64,000 bases of DNA, from the NCBI RefSeq assembly GCF_003589745.1, contig NZ_CP032364.1, positions 1,984,001-2,048,000 of the forward strand, in the 5' to 3' direction. The translations under genes and the position numbers were made by a program. This stretch comes from Lachnoanaerobaculum umeaense (GTDB taxonomy: Bacteria; Bacillota; Clostridia; Lachnospirales; Lachnospiraceae). The stretch's first letter is position 1. Each line of letters starts with the position of its first letter. Below the pieces are notes generated by a model. The model saw only the letters and a list, made by a program, of their open reading frames with translations. It did no database searches and was not told where the DNA came from. Below, piece by piece: positions 50,728 to 58,045 of this stretch.

Positions 50728-51738
50728 ATGATTTTGTTAATAGGTGAATTTATACAAAACCAAATTTTAGGAATGAAATGGCTTAACGATTTAATAGGGC
50801 ATATATTAAATATTTTAGGTGTAAATTTAAGTTCCAGATTTGGAGCGTCACTGCATTTTTTTATTTATGATGTAATAAAAATAGGTATTTTATTATGTAC
50901 TTTAATTTTTATAATTTCGTATATTCAAAGTTATTTTCCACCTGAACGAAGCAAAAAAATATTATCAAAGTTTAAAGGTATATGGGGAAACATTATATCT
51001 GCACTATTAGGTACAGTTACACCATTTTGCTCATGCTCATCGATTCCTCTTTTTATAGGATTTACATCAGCCGGACTTCCGTTAGGTGTTACATTTAGTT
51101 TTTTAATATCATCACCTATGGTTGATTTAGGTTCTTTAGTACTGCTTATGAGTATTTTCGGAGCTAAGGTTGCAATAGTGTATGTTTTATTAGGACTTTT
51201 AATTGCTGTTATTGGAGGAATTATAATTGAAAAACTCGGTCTTGAAAGTGAAGTGGAAGATTTTATATTAAATGCACCGAGAGGAATTCAAATTGAAGAT
51301 GCAAAAATTGAGAAGAGAGAAAGATTGCTATTTGCGAAAAATGCAGTAGTAGAAACATTTAAAAAAGTGTTTCCATATATTTTAGTTGGAGTAGGAATTG
51401 GAGCGATTATTCATAATTGGATACCAGAAACGTTAATAGAAAAAATACTAGGAGGTAATAATCCGTTAGGTGTAGTTTTAGCAACATTAGTCGGTGTACC
51501 AATGTATGCTGATATTTTTGGAACTATACCAATTGCAGAAGCTTTACTTTCAAAAGGAGCGATGCTTGGAACGATTTTAGCTTTTATGATGGGAGTAACT
51601 ACACTGAGTTTACCGTCAATGATTATGTTAAGAAAGGCAATAAAACCGAAACTTTTATATATTTTTATCGGCATAACAACGTTAGGAATTATAATAGTAG
51701 GATATATTTTTAATTTATTACAAAATCTGTTTATTTAA
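50728..51738 (+). CDS. arsP: ArsP-type permease (DUF318)
   Basis: Eight or so membrane helices with the family signature TPFCSCSSIPLFIGFTSAGLP, including the Cys-x-Cys of PF03773 permeases. ArsP exports trivalent organoarsenicals such as methylarsenite; other members have unknown substrates. I chose ATG at 50728 after GGAGG. It is cotranscribed with a thioredoxin-like gene 12 bp downstream. Confidence 0.85.
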   Translation: MILLIGEFIQNQILGMKWLNDLIGHILNILGVNLSSRFGASLHFFIYDVIKIGILLCTLIFIISYIQSYFPPERSKKILSKFKGIWGNIISALLGTVTPFCSCSSIPLFIGFTSAGLPLGVTFSFLISSPMVDLGSLVLLMSIFGAKVAIVYVLLGLLIAVIGGIIIEKLGLESEVEDFILNAPRGIQIEDAKIEKRERLLFAKNAVVETFKKVFPYILVGVGIGAIIHNWIPETLIEKILGGNNPLGVVLATLVGVPMYADIFGTIPIAEALLSKGAMLGTILAFMMGVTTLSLPSMIMLRKAIKPKLLYIFIGITTLGIIIVGYIFNLLQNLFI

Positions 51739-51750
51739 GGAGGAAGAAAA

Positions 51751-52059
51751 ATGTTATTTAAGAAAAAAGTCTGTTGTAACGGGGCATCGGAACAGGGTGA
51801 AAGTAAAATTGAAGAAAAAGGAATCTACGTTTTAGGTTCAGGATGTGCTAAATGCAATTCTTTAGAGGAAAATGTAAAAGAAGCTTTAGCCTGCCTAAAT
51901 ATTAAAGAAGAAGTAAAACACATAAGAGATTTCACACTTATTGCAGCTATGGGAGTAATGACCACACCTGCACTTGTGATTGATAATAAGGTTGTAAGTT
52001 ATGGAAAAGTTTTAACTACGGATGAATGCGTTCAGCTTATCAAGAATTCAAGAAGATAA
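51751..52059 (+). CDS. Thioredoxin-family redox-active disulfide protein
   Basis: The YVLGSGCAKCNSLEENVKEAL segment carries a C-x2-C active site and MTTPALVIDNKVVSYGKVL the cis-Pro region, as in redox-active disulfide protein 2. An N-terminal KKKVCCNG adds a vicinal Cys pair. It usually accompanies DUF318 permeases and may supply reducing power. 102 residues. Confidence 0.88.
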   Translation: MLFKKKVCCNGASEQGESKIEEKGIYVLGSGCAKCNSLEENVKEALACLNIKEEVKHIRDFTLIAAMGVMTTPALVIDNKVVSYGKVLTTDECVQLIKNSRR

Positions 52060-52063
52060 TACT

Positions 52064-52276
52064 ATGAAAATTAAGGTAGCCTTTGTGTGCGTGCACAATT
52101 CTTGCAGGAGTCAGATTGCTTAAGCTTTGGCGAAAAAGTACACTTATAAAAAAGCTGATTGGGAGTTAGCTGATCCATCAGGGAAACCAGATGAAGAATT
52201 TATAACTGTTATAAAAGAAATTGAAAGAAAGGTACTTGATTTAATCGAAGAAGTCAAGGAATGGGAAAATAATTGA
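52064..52276 (+). pseudogene. arsC: Arsenate reductase ArsC, decayed
   Basis: The N-terminal phosphatase loop VAFVCVHNSCRSQIA is followed by TAA (52121-52123) and a deletion of about 60 residues before the family C-terminus (DWELADPSGKPDEEF). The intact LMW-phosphatase-type ArsC is about 130 residues; only about 70 codons remain. Confidence 0.85.
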
Positions 52277-52462
52277 AAAAGCAAGATATAAGTTTCTTTG
52301 AAAAAAATCTAACATTATGGGTTTTAATTTGTATGGTTATTGGAGTCTTAATTGGTCGTTTTATTCCAATTGTTCCAAATGCTTTGGGTAAATTAGAGTT
52401 TTATAATGTATCAATACCAACAACAATACTACTTTGGATTATGATTTATCATATGATGTTAA
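52273..52462 (+). pseudogene. acr3: ACR3 arsenite efflux pump, N-terminal fragment
   Basis: A TTG start overlaps the arsC stop. The first ~63 residues (FFEKNLTLWVLICMVIGVLIGRFIP ... IPTTILLWIMIYHMMLK) match ACR3. The frame then runs into IS66 sequence (LGRSGDYAKEFLAD), so the remaining ~290 residues are lost. Confidence 0.85.
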
Positions 52463-53198
52463 AACTTGGACGAAGTGGGGATTATGCCAAGGAGTTTCTT
52501 GCTGATTAGAATGGAACATACCTTCATTGTGATGGTTATGTGGGATATAAAAAGTTGGTAGGAAAGACGCTATGTGGCTGCCTTGTACATGCGAAGAGAA
52601 AGTTCCATGAGGCATATGAGATTAATAAGAGTAATGAATATGCAAAACAATGAGAGACTTATCTTAGAAAGTTATTTCAACTGGAAACTAAAGCTGATGA
52701 AGCTGAGCTTTCATTGAGAGAACGCTTAGAGATGCGAAGTATTAGATGAGTTTTATAGCTGGATTTCACAAATAGAATCAAAAATCTTTCCTAAAAGTTT
52801 AATAGGGAAGGCTATTACTTATGCCATAAATCAAAAAGAGTACTTGGAGAACTTTTTAAAGGATGGAAGAATACAATTAAGTAATAATCTTGCAGAGCAA
52901 AGTGTGAAGCCATTTGTTATAGGTAGGTCTAATTGGCTATTTGCGAATACACCTAATGGAGCTAATGCCTCAACAATAATATATAGTATAATTCAAAGTG
53001 CAATACTTAATAACCTGATACCACAAAAATATCTTACATTTGTTTTTGATACCATACAGTCAGGTAGAGATGCTTCACATTTAGTACCTTGGTAAGATAA
53101 GATTCCAGAGAGTTGTAAAAATAAAAAGTCACAGAATTAGGATTTTAATTTCCATTTCTGTGACTATTTTTGTTATGTGTACTTACTTTGACGCTTAC
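52463..53198 (+). mobile_element. IS66 derivative 2, left end missing
   Basis: Contains only the C-terminal third of TnpC, with stop codons (AKQ-stop-ETYL, PW-stop-DKIPES) and the right end GTAAGCGTCAAAGTAAGTACAC (inverted). It is fused to the acr3 fragment. Compared with derivative 1 it keeps the region LHCDGYVGYKKLVGKT. Confidence 0.85.
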
Positions 53199-53268
53199 AA
53201 ATAAACCATAATTCACAAAATTAAGAAAGAAATTTAATGTAAATATAATAAAATCGATAGATAAACAT

Positions 53269-53297
53269 TTGACAAACACAGCAAGTTTTGCTACACT
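53269..53297 (+). promoter_or_regulatory. Promoter of the small-peptide/lipoprotein unit
   Basis: TTGACA (53269-53274) and TACACT (53292-53297), 17 bp apart. Confidence 0.55.
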
Positions 53298-53426
53298 ATG
53301 GGCATAACAATTAGATGTATTAATAAAAAACTTAGAATTATAACTATCCTTTATTATAAGACTAAATCTAAAAATCACTAAACTCTATATGGGGTTTAGT
53401 AGAATATATGAAAGAAGGAGAATGCT

Positions 53427-53468
53427 ATGAAAAAACAGAATCCTCAAAGGTACAAAAACGGCGATTAG
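53427..53468 (+). CDS. Possible 13-residue leader peptide
   Basis: AAGGAG lies before ATG at 53427 (MKKQNPQRYKNGD, then TAG). The same frame continues after the TAG as IHYVAIIVVMSLK, so it may be a leader peptide or the broken start of a small membrane peptide. Confidence 0.3.
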   Translation: MKKQNPQRYKNGD

Positions 53469-53555
53469 ATTCATTATGTTGCTATTATTGTGGTAATGAG
53501 TTTAAAATGAAAATACTTACATATTATTCTATCTAGACAGGAGGTTTTTAAATTG

Positions 53556-53639
53556 ATGGATGGTTGGAGTAGTCAAGTAGTTGAGAAACAATGGGGAAGC
53601 TATAATGATTTTATGTCAAAAGTAAGAATGTCTAAGTAA
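53556..53639 (+). CDS. Small 27-residue protein
   Basis: ATG at 53556 lies behind AGGAGG (15 bases upstream, with TTG at 53553 as alternative). The peptide starts MDGWSSQVVEKQWGSYNDF. Its TAA overlaps the ATG of the lipoprotein gene by one base, so it probably is translated and coupled to it. Function unknown. Confidence 0.45.
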   Translation: MDGWSSQVVEKQWGSYNDFMSKVRMSK

Positions 53640-54016
53640 TGAAAGTATTTAGATATTCAATAGTATGTATTGTTTGTTATTTAGGTTTGACCTTGAGTTC
53701 TTGCAGAGATACAAGTTTTCAGAGTACAGAAAATACAGGATGTATATCTGGTGAGATAGAGCAGCCTCAGATTATGTACAATCAACAAGTATATTATTAT
53801 TATGCAACAGGGTTTAATGATGTTTTGCCAGAAAGTTATTTAAAAGTTGGAGAAGTTAAGGCTGTAAATAATAAAGAAAAACCAACAGAAAATTTTATGG
53901 CTTGTAGATTAGATATTGGGCAAGCTATTTATGCTAGCGTAGAACAAGGTATTAGTAATCCCATTTATCTACAATATGAAGATGGATATGCACAGTTTTA
54001 CCTTAAATCAGAATAG
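53639..54016 (+). CDS. Small lipoprotein
   Basis: Signal peptide with lipobox LTLSSC; mature part about 103 residues with strands (PQIMYNQQVYYYYATGF, YLKVGEVKAVNN, IYLQYEDGYAQFYL). It could be an immunity or scavenging lipoprotein of the small-peptide unit, but no family is recognised. It lies between IS66 remnants. Confidence 0.55.
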   Translation: MKVFRYSIVCIVCYLGLTLSSCRDTSFQSTENTGCISGEIEQPQIMYNQQVYYYYATGFNDVLPESYLKVGEVKAVNNKEKPTENFMACRLDIGQAIYASVEQGISNPIYLQYEDGYAQFYLKSE

Positions 54017-54356
54017 TGGATAATATTAAATAATCATAGTAAAATTATGCTAACAGAAAATGTAGAAAATAATTATGGCAATTACAATGTATACGATAAT
54101 TGATTTTTAGTTATAGCTAAATATAATAAATTTACAAAAAAGAAGGGATAAGATTTTTAACATATTACAAAATCGATGATGAATAGTAGAAGGTATATTA
54201 TTAGTCTACTTAAAAATCATAAAAAACTTTGGTATTTTAGAAATTTTGTTATTGTAGGTAATGAAAGGGGAAATAAATCTATTCATATATTCATATAGGT
54301 AATTGCGAAACAAACCTGTTTTATGAGTGTGTATAGAGAAAAAACTACTCTCATAG
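54017..54356. other. A/T-rich stretch without a recognised gene
   Basis: Both strands are rich in stops. No RNA gene or repeat recognised. It ends at the left terminus of IS66 derivative 3. Confidence 0.4.
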
Positions 54357-54699
54357 GTAAGCGTCAATATAAACACGCCTATCTATAAAAATACTTCCAC
54401 TGTAAAATAGCTTCATACTAAATAATATGGAGGTGCCTATGGCTAAATATTCTAAAGAAGAAAAAGAGCGATGGATTGAGAAATTTAAAAATAGTGGATT
54501 AAGTATCGCAAGCTGGGCTAGGAAGAATGGATTACCTATTTCAACAGTCACAGGATGGGTGAGTAAACTTGATAAGAAATCTAGTACCTTGGTCAGATGA
54601 GATTCCAAAGAGTTGTAAAAATAAAAAGTCATAGGATTAGAATGATAAGTTCTAGTTCTATGACTTTTTTGCTCTATGTGTACTTAGCTTTACGCTTAC
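54357..54699 (+). mobile_element. IS66 derivative 3, MITE-like (343 bp)
   Basis: Both ends are present (GTAAGCGTCAATATAAACAC and, inverted, GTAAGCGTAAAGCTAAGTAC). The 5' part encodes the accessory gene start (MAKYSKEEKERWIEKFKNSGLSIASWARKNGLP), a helix-turn-helix, joined directly to the last codons of TnpC (LVPWSDEIPKSCKNKKS). Confidence 0.85.
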
Positions 54700-54719
54700 C
54701 GATTTTTTGGCAAAAGAAA

Positions 54720-54747
54720 GAGGTGTCGCAATTTACAAACACCTCAA
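54720..54747. terminator. Hairpin GAGGTGT ... ACACCTC
   Basis: GAGGTGT and ACACCTC pair at 54720-54747, between IS66 derivative 3 and the gene at 54813. Confidence 0.45.
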
Positions 54748-54812
54748 GTTTCTAATATTCTACGTTTTTTTAATCTACCGTATGACAAACCGTACTTTTT
54801 TTATTCTTACAA

Positions 54813-55148
54813 TCACACACCTTGTCTCCCTTTATGCTCCTGCGAAAGATATTCGTGCAAGCACTCGTCCCATTCTTCTCTCTCAATTGCAAGAAAGGCA
54901 GCCTGAACATCTCTATTTCCTAAAGATTCAACATAATTTCGTGCATATCCATAGCTGTCATCACGTGTAATTGTATCAGGTATTTTTTTACAGAACTCTT
55001 CATATATTACAGGGTCAGCTGAACCAATATCCCTAAACTGAAATGGATTTGCACTACTCAAAAACTTTCCGAGTTCTGCATTTTTGCTTTCGTCCCATTC
55101 AGCATCGAGAACATAATATATCATACAGTATAATTCAAATTTATTCAT
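54813..55148 (-). CDS. Hypothetical protein
   Basis: An acidic helical 111-residue protein (FELYCMIYYVLDAEWDES ... YEEFCKKIP ... REEWDECLHEYLSQE). GGAGG precedes the start at 55148. Its size and charge resemble immunity proteins, but no toxin is near. Function unknown. Confidence 0.6.
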   Translation of the reverse strand: MNKFELYCMIYYVLDAEWDESKNAELGKFLSSANPFQFRDIGSADPVIYEEFCKKIPDTITRDDSYGYARNYVESLGNRDVQAAFLAIEREEWDECLHEYLSQEHKGRQGV

Positions 55149-55178
55149 TTCTTTTTCCTCCGTTTAAATGGATTATTA

Positions 55179-55265
55179 TTATAGCCTGCCATATTTAATC
55201 TTAGTTTCAACTATGGCATCCTCATATCTTTTAAAATACATATCTATTATCTGCCCATCTTCCAT
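55179..55265 (-). pseudogene. Sigma-factor N-terminal stub
   Basis: ATG at 55265 behind GAGG encodes 28 residues (MEDGQIIDMYFKRYEDAI then VETKIKYGRL) that match region 1.2/2 openings of Firmicute sigma-70-type factors (D..I..LYW.RDE.AI..T..KYG). It ends in TAA and nothing further of the sigma factor follows. Confidence 0.6.
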
Positions 55266-55286
55266 AGTAACCTCTTTAAAACTTTA

Positions 55287-56012
55287 TTAATTATTCGAAA
55301 CAGCGTCCAAATCTAAATCAATATCATCTATATTATCAATCATTCCTCCGCTTTCTGTATCATTTATATACACCACTGAAAGGCTTGTCATCGGCTCTAC
55401 TGAAACAATGGTTATCTTTGTAAGCACTGCATATGAATTATCCTTATGACCTATATATGCAATCGGCTTATGCTCTACTCCTGTCAAGCCTTCAAGTGCC
55501 TTATCAAAAGCAGCCTTGACCTCTTCATTTTCTTCCATATAAGGATTTGCATCATTGTACTCCCAGCCTTCTTTTCCTTCCAAGAGTCTAAGGCTGCCTG
55601 TGACTTCAGCATTTCCTTCCAGGTCCTCATATACCTTTATAATTACATACTCCGGCTTGGCATCCGGTACTACCATTTCCGCTCTGCAAAGATATAAATA
55701 ATTTGTTCCGGCAACAATCTGCGAACCAAGTACCGCTGCTACATCATATCTGTAGCCTACCAGATCCTCTGTGGCCTTTTCAAAAGCTGACATAGCATTT
55801 ACATTATCAATTGCTTTAAAATTATTATTTATTGCCCATTGGCCGGGCGTAGGAGCAACTTCATTTGTTTCGCTTGTTTCTTCTTCCTTAGTCGCAGCAC
55901 TTTCCTGTGCTATAGTTGTTGCCTGAGATTCTGCATTATCTGCCTTTGCACTACAACCCATAATTGAAGCCGCACAGAGCATTCCCAGTGCAACAGTAAA
56001 TAACCTTCTCAT
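55287..56012 (-). CDS. Lipoprotein with cystatin-like domain (paralogue A)
   Basis: Signal peptide and lipobox SIMGC (Cys20), then a Thr/Glu-rich linker (~25-55). Domain 1 (~70-135) has AFEKATEDLVGYRYDVAAVLGSQIVAGTNYLYLC; QIVAG at 98-102 followed by TNY equals the cystatin inhibitory loop. Domain 2 (~163-225) repeats the plan (VKAAFDKALEGLTGVEHKPIAYIGHKDNSYAVL) without the loop motif. It may inhibit cysteine proteases at the cell surface; this is inference. Paralogous to 56119-56817. Confidence 0.75.
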   Translation of the reverse strand: MRRLFTVALGMLCAASIMGCSAKADNAESQATTIAQESAATKEEETSETNEVAPTPGQWAINNNFKAIDNVNAMSAFEKATEDLVGYRYDVAAVLGSQIVAGTNYLYLCRAEMVVPDAKPEYVIIKVYEDLEGNAEVTGSLRLLEGKEGWEYNDANPYMEENEEVKAAFDKALEGLTGVEHKPIAYIGHKDNSYAVLTKITIVSVEPMTSLSVVYINDTESGGMIDNIDDIDLDLDAVSNN

Positions 56013-56118
56013 TTTGTTATCTCCTTAAATAAAATATTACTGTGATTATCTCACTCAATTATATAGACGGAAAATAATGTCATAAGGTCACAGTTTAATT
56101 TTTATTTTTTAAGCTGTA

Positions 56119-56817
56119 TCAATATCCTCTTATATCATCTATAACAACTCCACTATCATCACTTGTTATAAACACCAAGCCTATACTTGAAGAAGGTTCT
56201 GATTGATTAATTGTTATCTTTGTAAGTATTGCATATGAATTATCCTTTTTTCCAATATACGCAATCGGTTCATAATTTACTTCTGTCAGGCTCTCCTTTG
56301 CCTTATTAAATGCAGCTTCAACATTAGGATTGTCCTTTATATCAAGACTTGAATCATTGTACTCCCATCCTAAATCGCCCCCAAGTAAATTTTCACTCCA
56401 TGTGATTTCTACTTCTGTGCCTAAGTCTTCATGCAACTTTACTATTAAATATTCCGGCTTAGCATCAGGCGTTGTCGCTTCTCCCTTTGCAAGATACTGG
56501 TAGTTCATTCCTGATTCCAACTGTGAAGAAAGCACTGCCACCACTTTATAGTGATAATCTTGCATACCTTCTACAGACCTATTAAAAGCCGCAACCGCAT
56601 CCGGATTGTCATCAGGTATCCAGCTTTCATTCACTGACCAAGCTACTGTATCCTGATAATTCAAAGTATCTTCATCAATTTCTGATATTTCTGAAGTTGA
56701 CTCATCTATTATTGTATCAGTAGTTTCCTTATTATCTTCAATTTTTGCCTTTGTCTTGCATGCCATAATAGAAGTGGTGCAAAATATTACAAGTACAATA
56801 GTAAATATTTTTTTCAT
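56119..56817 (-). CDS. Lipoprotein with cystatin-like domain (paralogue B)
   Basis: Lipobox SIMAC (Cys20), acidic linker, then AAFNRSVEGMQDYHYKVVAVLSSQLESGMNYQYLA; the loop is QLESG at 99-103. A second degenerate repeat follows (VEAAFNKAKESLTEVNYEPIAYIGKKDNSYAIL). It starts 40 bp behind the VWA gene on the same strand with AGGAGG, so it could be transcribed with the upstream operon. Tandem duplicate of 55287-56012. Confidence 0.75.
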   Translation of the reverse strand: MKKIFTIVLVIFCTTSIMACKTKAKIEDNKETTDTIIDESTSEISEIDEDTLNYQDTVAWSVNESWIPDDNPDAVAAFNRSVEGMQDYHYKVVAVLSSQLESGMNYQYLAKGEATTPDAKPEYLIVKLHEDLGTEVEITWSENLLGGDLGWEYNDSSLDIKDNPNVEAAFNKAKESLTEVNYEPIAYIGKKDNSYAILTKITINQSEPSSSIGLVFITSDDSGVVIDDIRGY

Positions 56818-56857
56818 TTCGCCTCCTAAAATAAAGCTATTCTTTGATTATCGCTCT

Positions 56858-58036
56858 TTATTTCATCGCTCCCATATTACTGTTTGCAAACTCACTAATG
56901 TCCTCATTTTTCATTGCTTTTTCAAGTAGCCTTGGCAACATCTGCGGAGCGGCTGCAAAACAAGGAATACCGTTATTTGCAATTCTTTGTGCCATATTTG
57001 CATCATAAAAAGGTTTACCGGCATCTGATATGGCAAGCAAGCAGATCACAATAACACCATCTTCCTTCATCTGTGTCAATCTTCTAAGAAGTCCTGCACG
57101 GTTTCCACCCTCTTCAAGATCTGAAATCAAAAAGAAAATCGTCTTCTTTGGATTCTCTATATATTTAGTGCAATATTTTATTGATTTTTCAATATCGGTT
57201 CCACCACCAAGGGTAAATCCAAAAAGTAAATCAATAGGGTCTTCGCATTTTTCACTTAAATCCACGATATTGGTATCAAATGCTACAACCTTAGTCTTTA
57301 TAGCACTCATACTTGCAAGTATGCAGCTCATTATAGATGAATATATTACCGACTCTCCCATAGAACCACTTTGATCAATATCCAAAATCACAGTATATTT
57401 ATTGGCGGCAGTTGTTGCACTTCTCTCAAAGAAATAATACTTTTGAGGAATTATCTTCTTTAGCTTTGTATTGTAGTCCTTGATACCCTTTCTTATCGTA
57501 GTGTGAAAATCAAGTGCTGATGCTGAAGGAATAGGAGAATGTAATTTTCTATTTATACTTGCCGTAACCGCTCTTTTTAAATCTGTTTCAAGCAGCGCAT
57601 TTATCTGTTCGACTATTTTTTTGATAAACTCTCTGGCATTTTCCTTACTCTGTTTCGGTATCTGATCCTTTAGGGTAAGTATCATACTTGCCATATGCAT
57701 ATCAGGCTCTATATTATCAAGAAGTTCAGGTTCAAATATGAGCTGCTTTAAGCCACATCTCTCCATAGCATCAGATTGGATTATCTTTACAAGGTCCTTA
57801 TCAAAAAGTGTTCTCACATCCCCAAGCCATCTACTTATATGCGGACTTGATGCACCTTTTCCACCTCCGCCTCCAAAGCTGAATTTCATGTCCCTGTTAT
57901 AGATGGCATCAAGTGCCATATCCATCATAAGATCTTCCTGACTTAACTCCGGTCCATCTCCCATACAATCCATTCTTTTTTGTGCTTCAGATCCAAGTAT
58001 CAATCTCCAACGCCTCAGTCTGTCATTTGTATCCAT
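56858..58036 (-). CDS. VWA-domain protein of a MoxR/SWIM system
   Basis: Residues ~1-200 are helical. A von Willebrand A domain at ~212-380 has a complete MIDAS: DIDQSGSMG (Asp221, Ser223, Ser225), GGGTD (277-281) and ISDLEEGG. A Gly-rich loop (SFGGGGGKG) lies at 53-60. VWA partners of MoxR ATPases bind the substrate or the ATPase ring through the MIDAS metal. E. coli YehP is the likely analogue. AGGAG precedes the start, 9 bp behind the DUF5682 gene. Confidence 0.85.
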   Translation of the reverse strand: MDTNDRLRRWRLILGSEAQKRMDCMGDGPELSQEDLMMDMALDAIYNRDMKFSFGGGGGKGASSPHISRWLGDVRTLFDKDLVKIIQSDAMERCGLKQLIFEPELLDNIEPDMHMASMILTLKDQIPKQSKENAREFIKKIVEQINALLETDLKRAVTASINRKLHSPIPSASALDFHTTIRKGIKDYNTKLKKIIPQKYYFFERSATTAANKYTVILDIDQSGSMGESVIYSSIMSCILASMSAIKTKVVAFDTNIVDLSEKCEDPIDLLFGFTLGGGTDIEKSIKYCTKYIENPKKTIFFLISDLEEGGNRAGLLRRLTQMKEDGVIVICLLAISDAGKPFYDANMAQRIANNGIPCFAAAPQMLPRLLEKAMKNEDISEFANSNMGAMK

Positions 58037-58045
58037 TTATATCTC

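Noticed and set aside
31069-53100. Reassignment or programmed readthrough of TAA, since several genes carry an in-frame TAA
   Set aside because: Intact housekeeping genes (murA, pcrA, sbcC, rlmD) use TAA as a normal stop and the affected genes are mostly mobile or accessory; simple pseudogenes explain them better.
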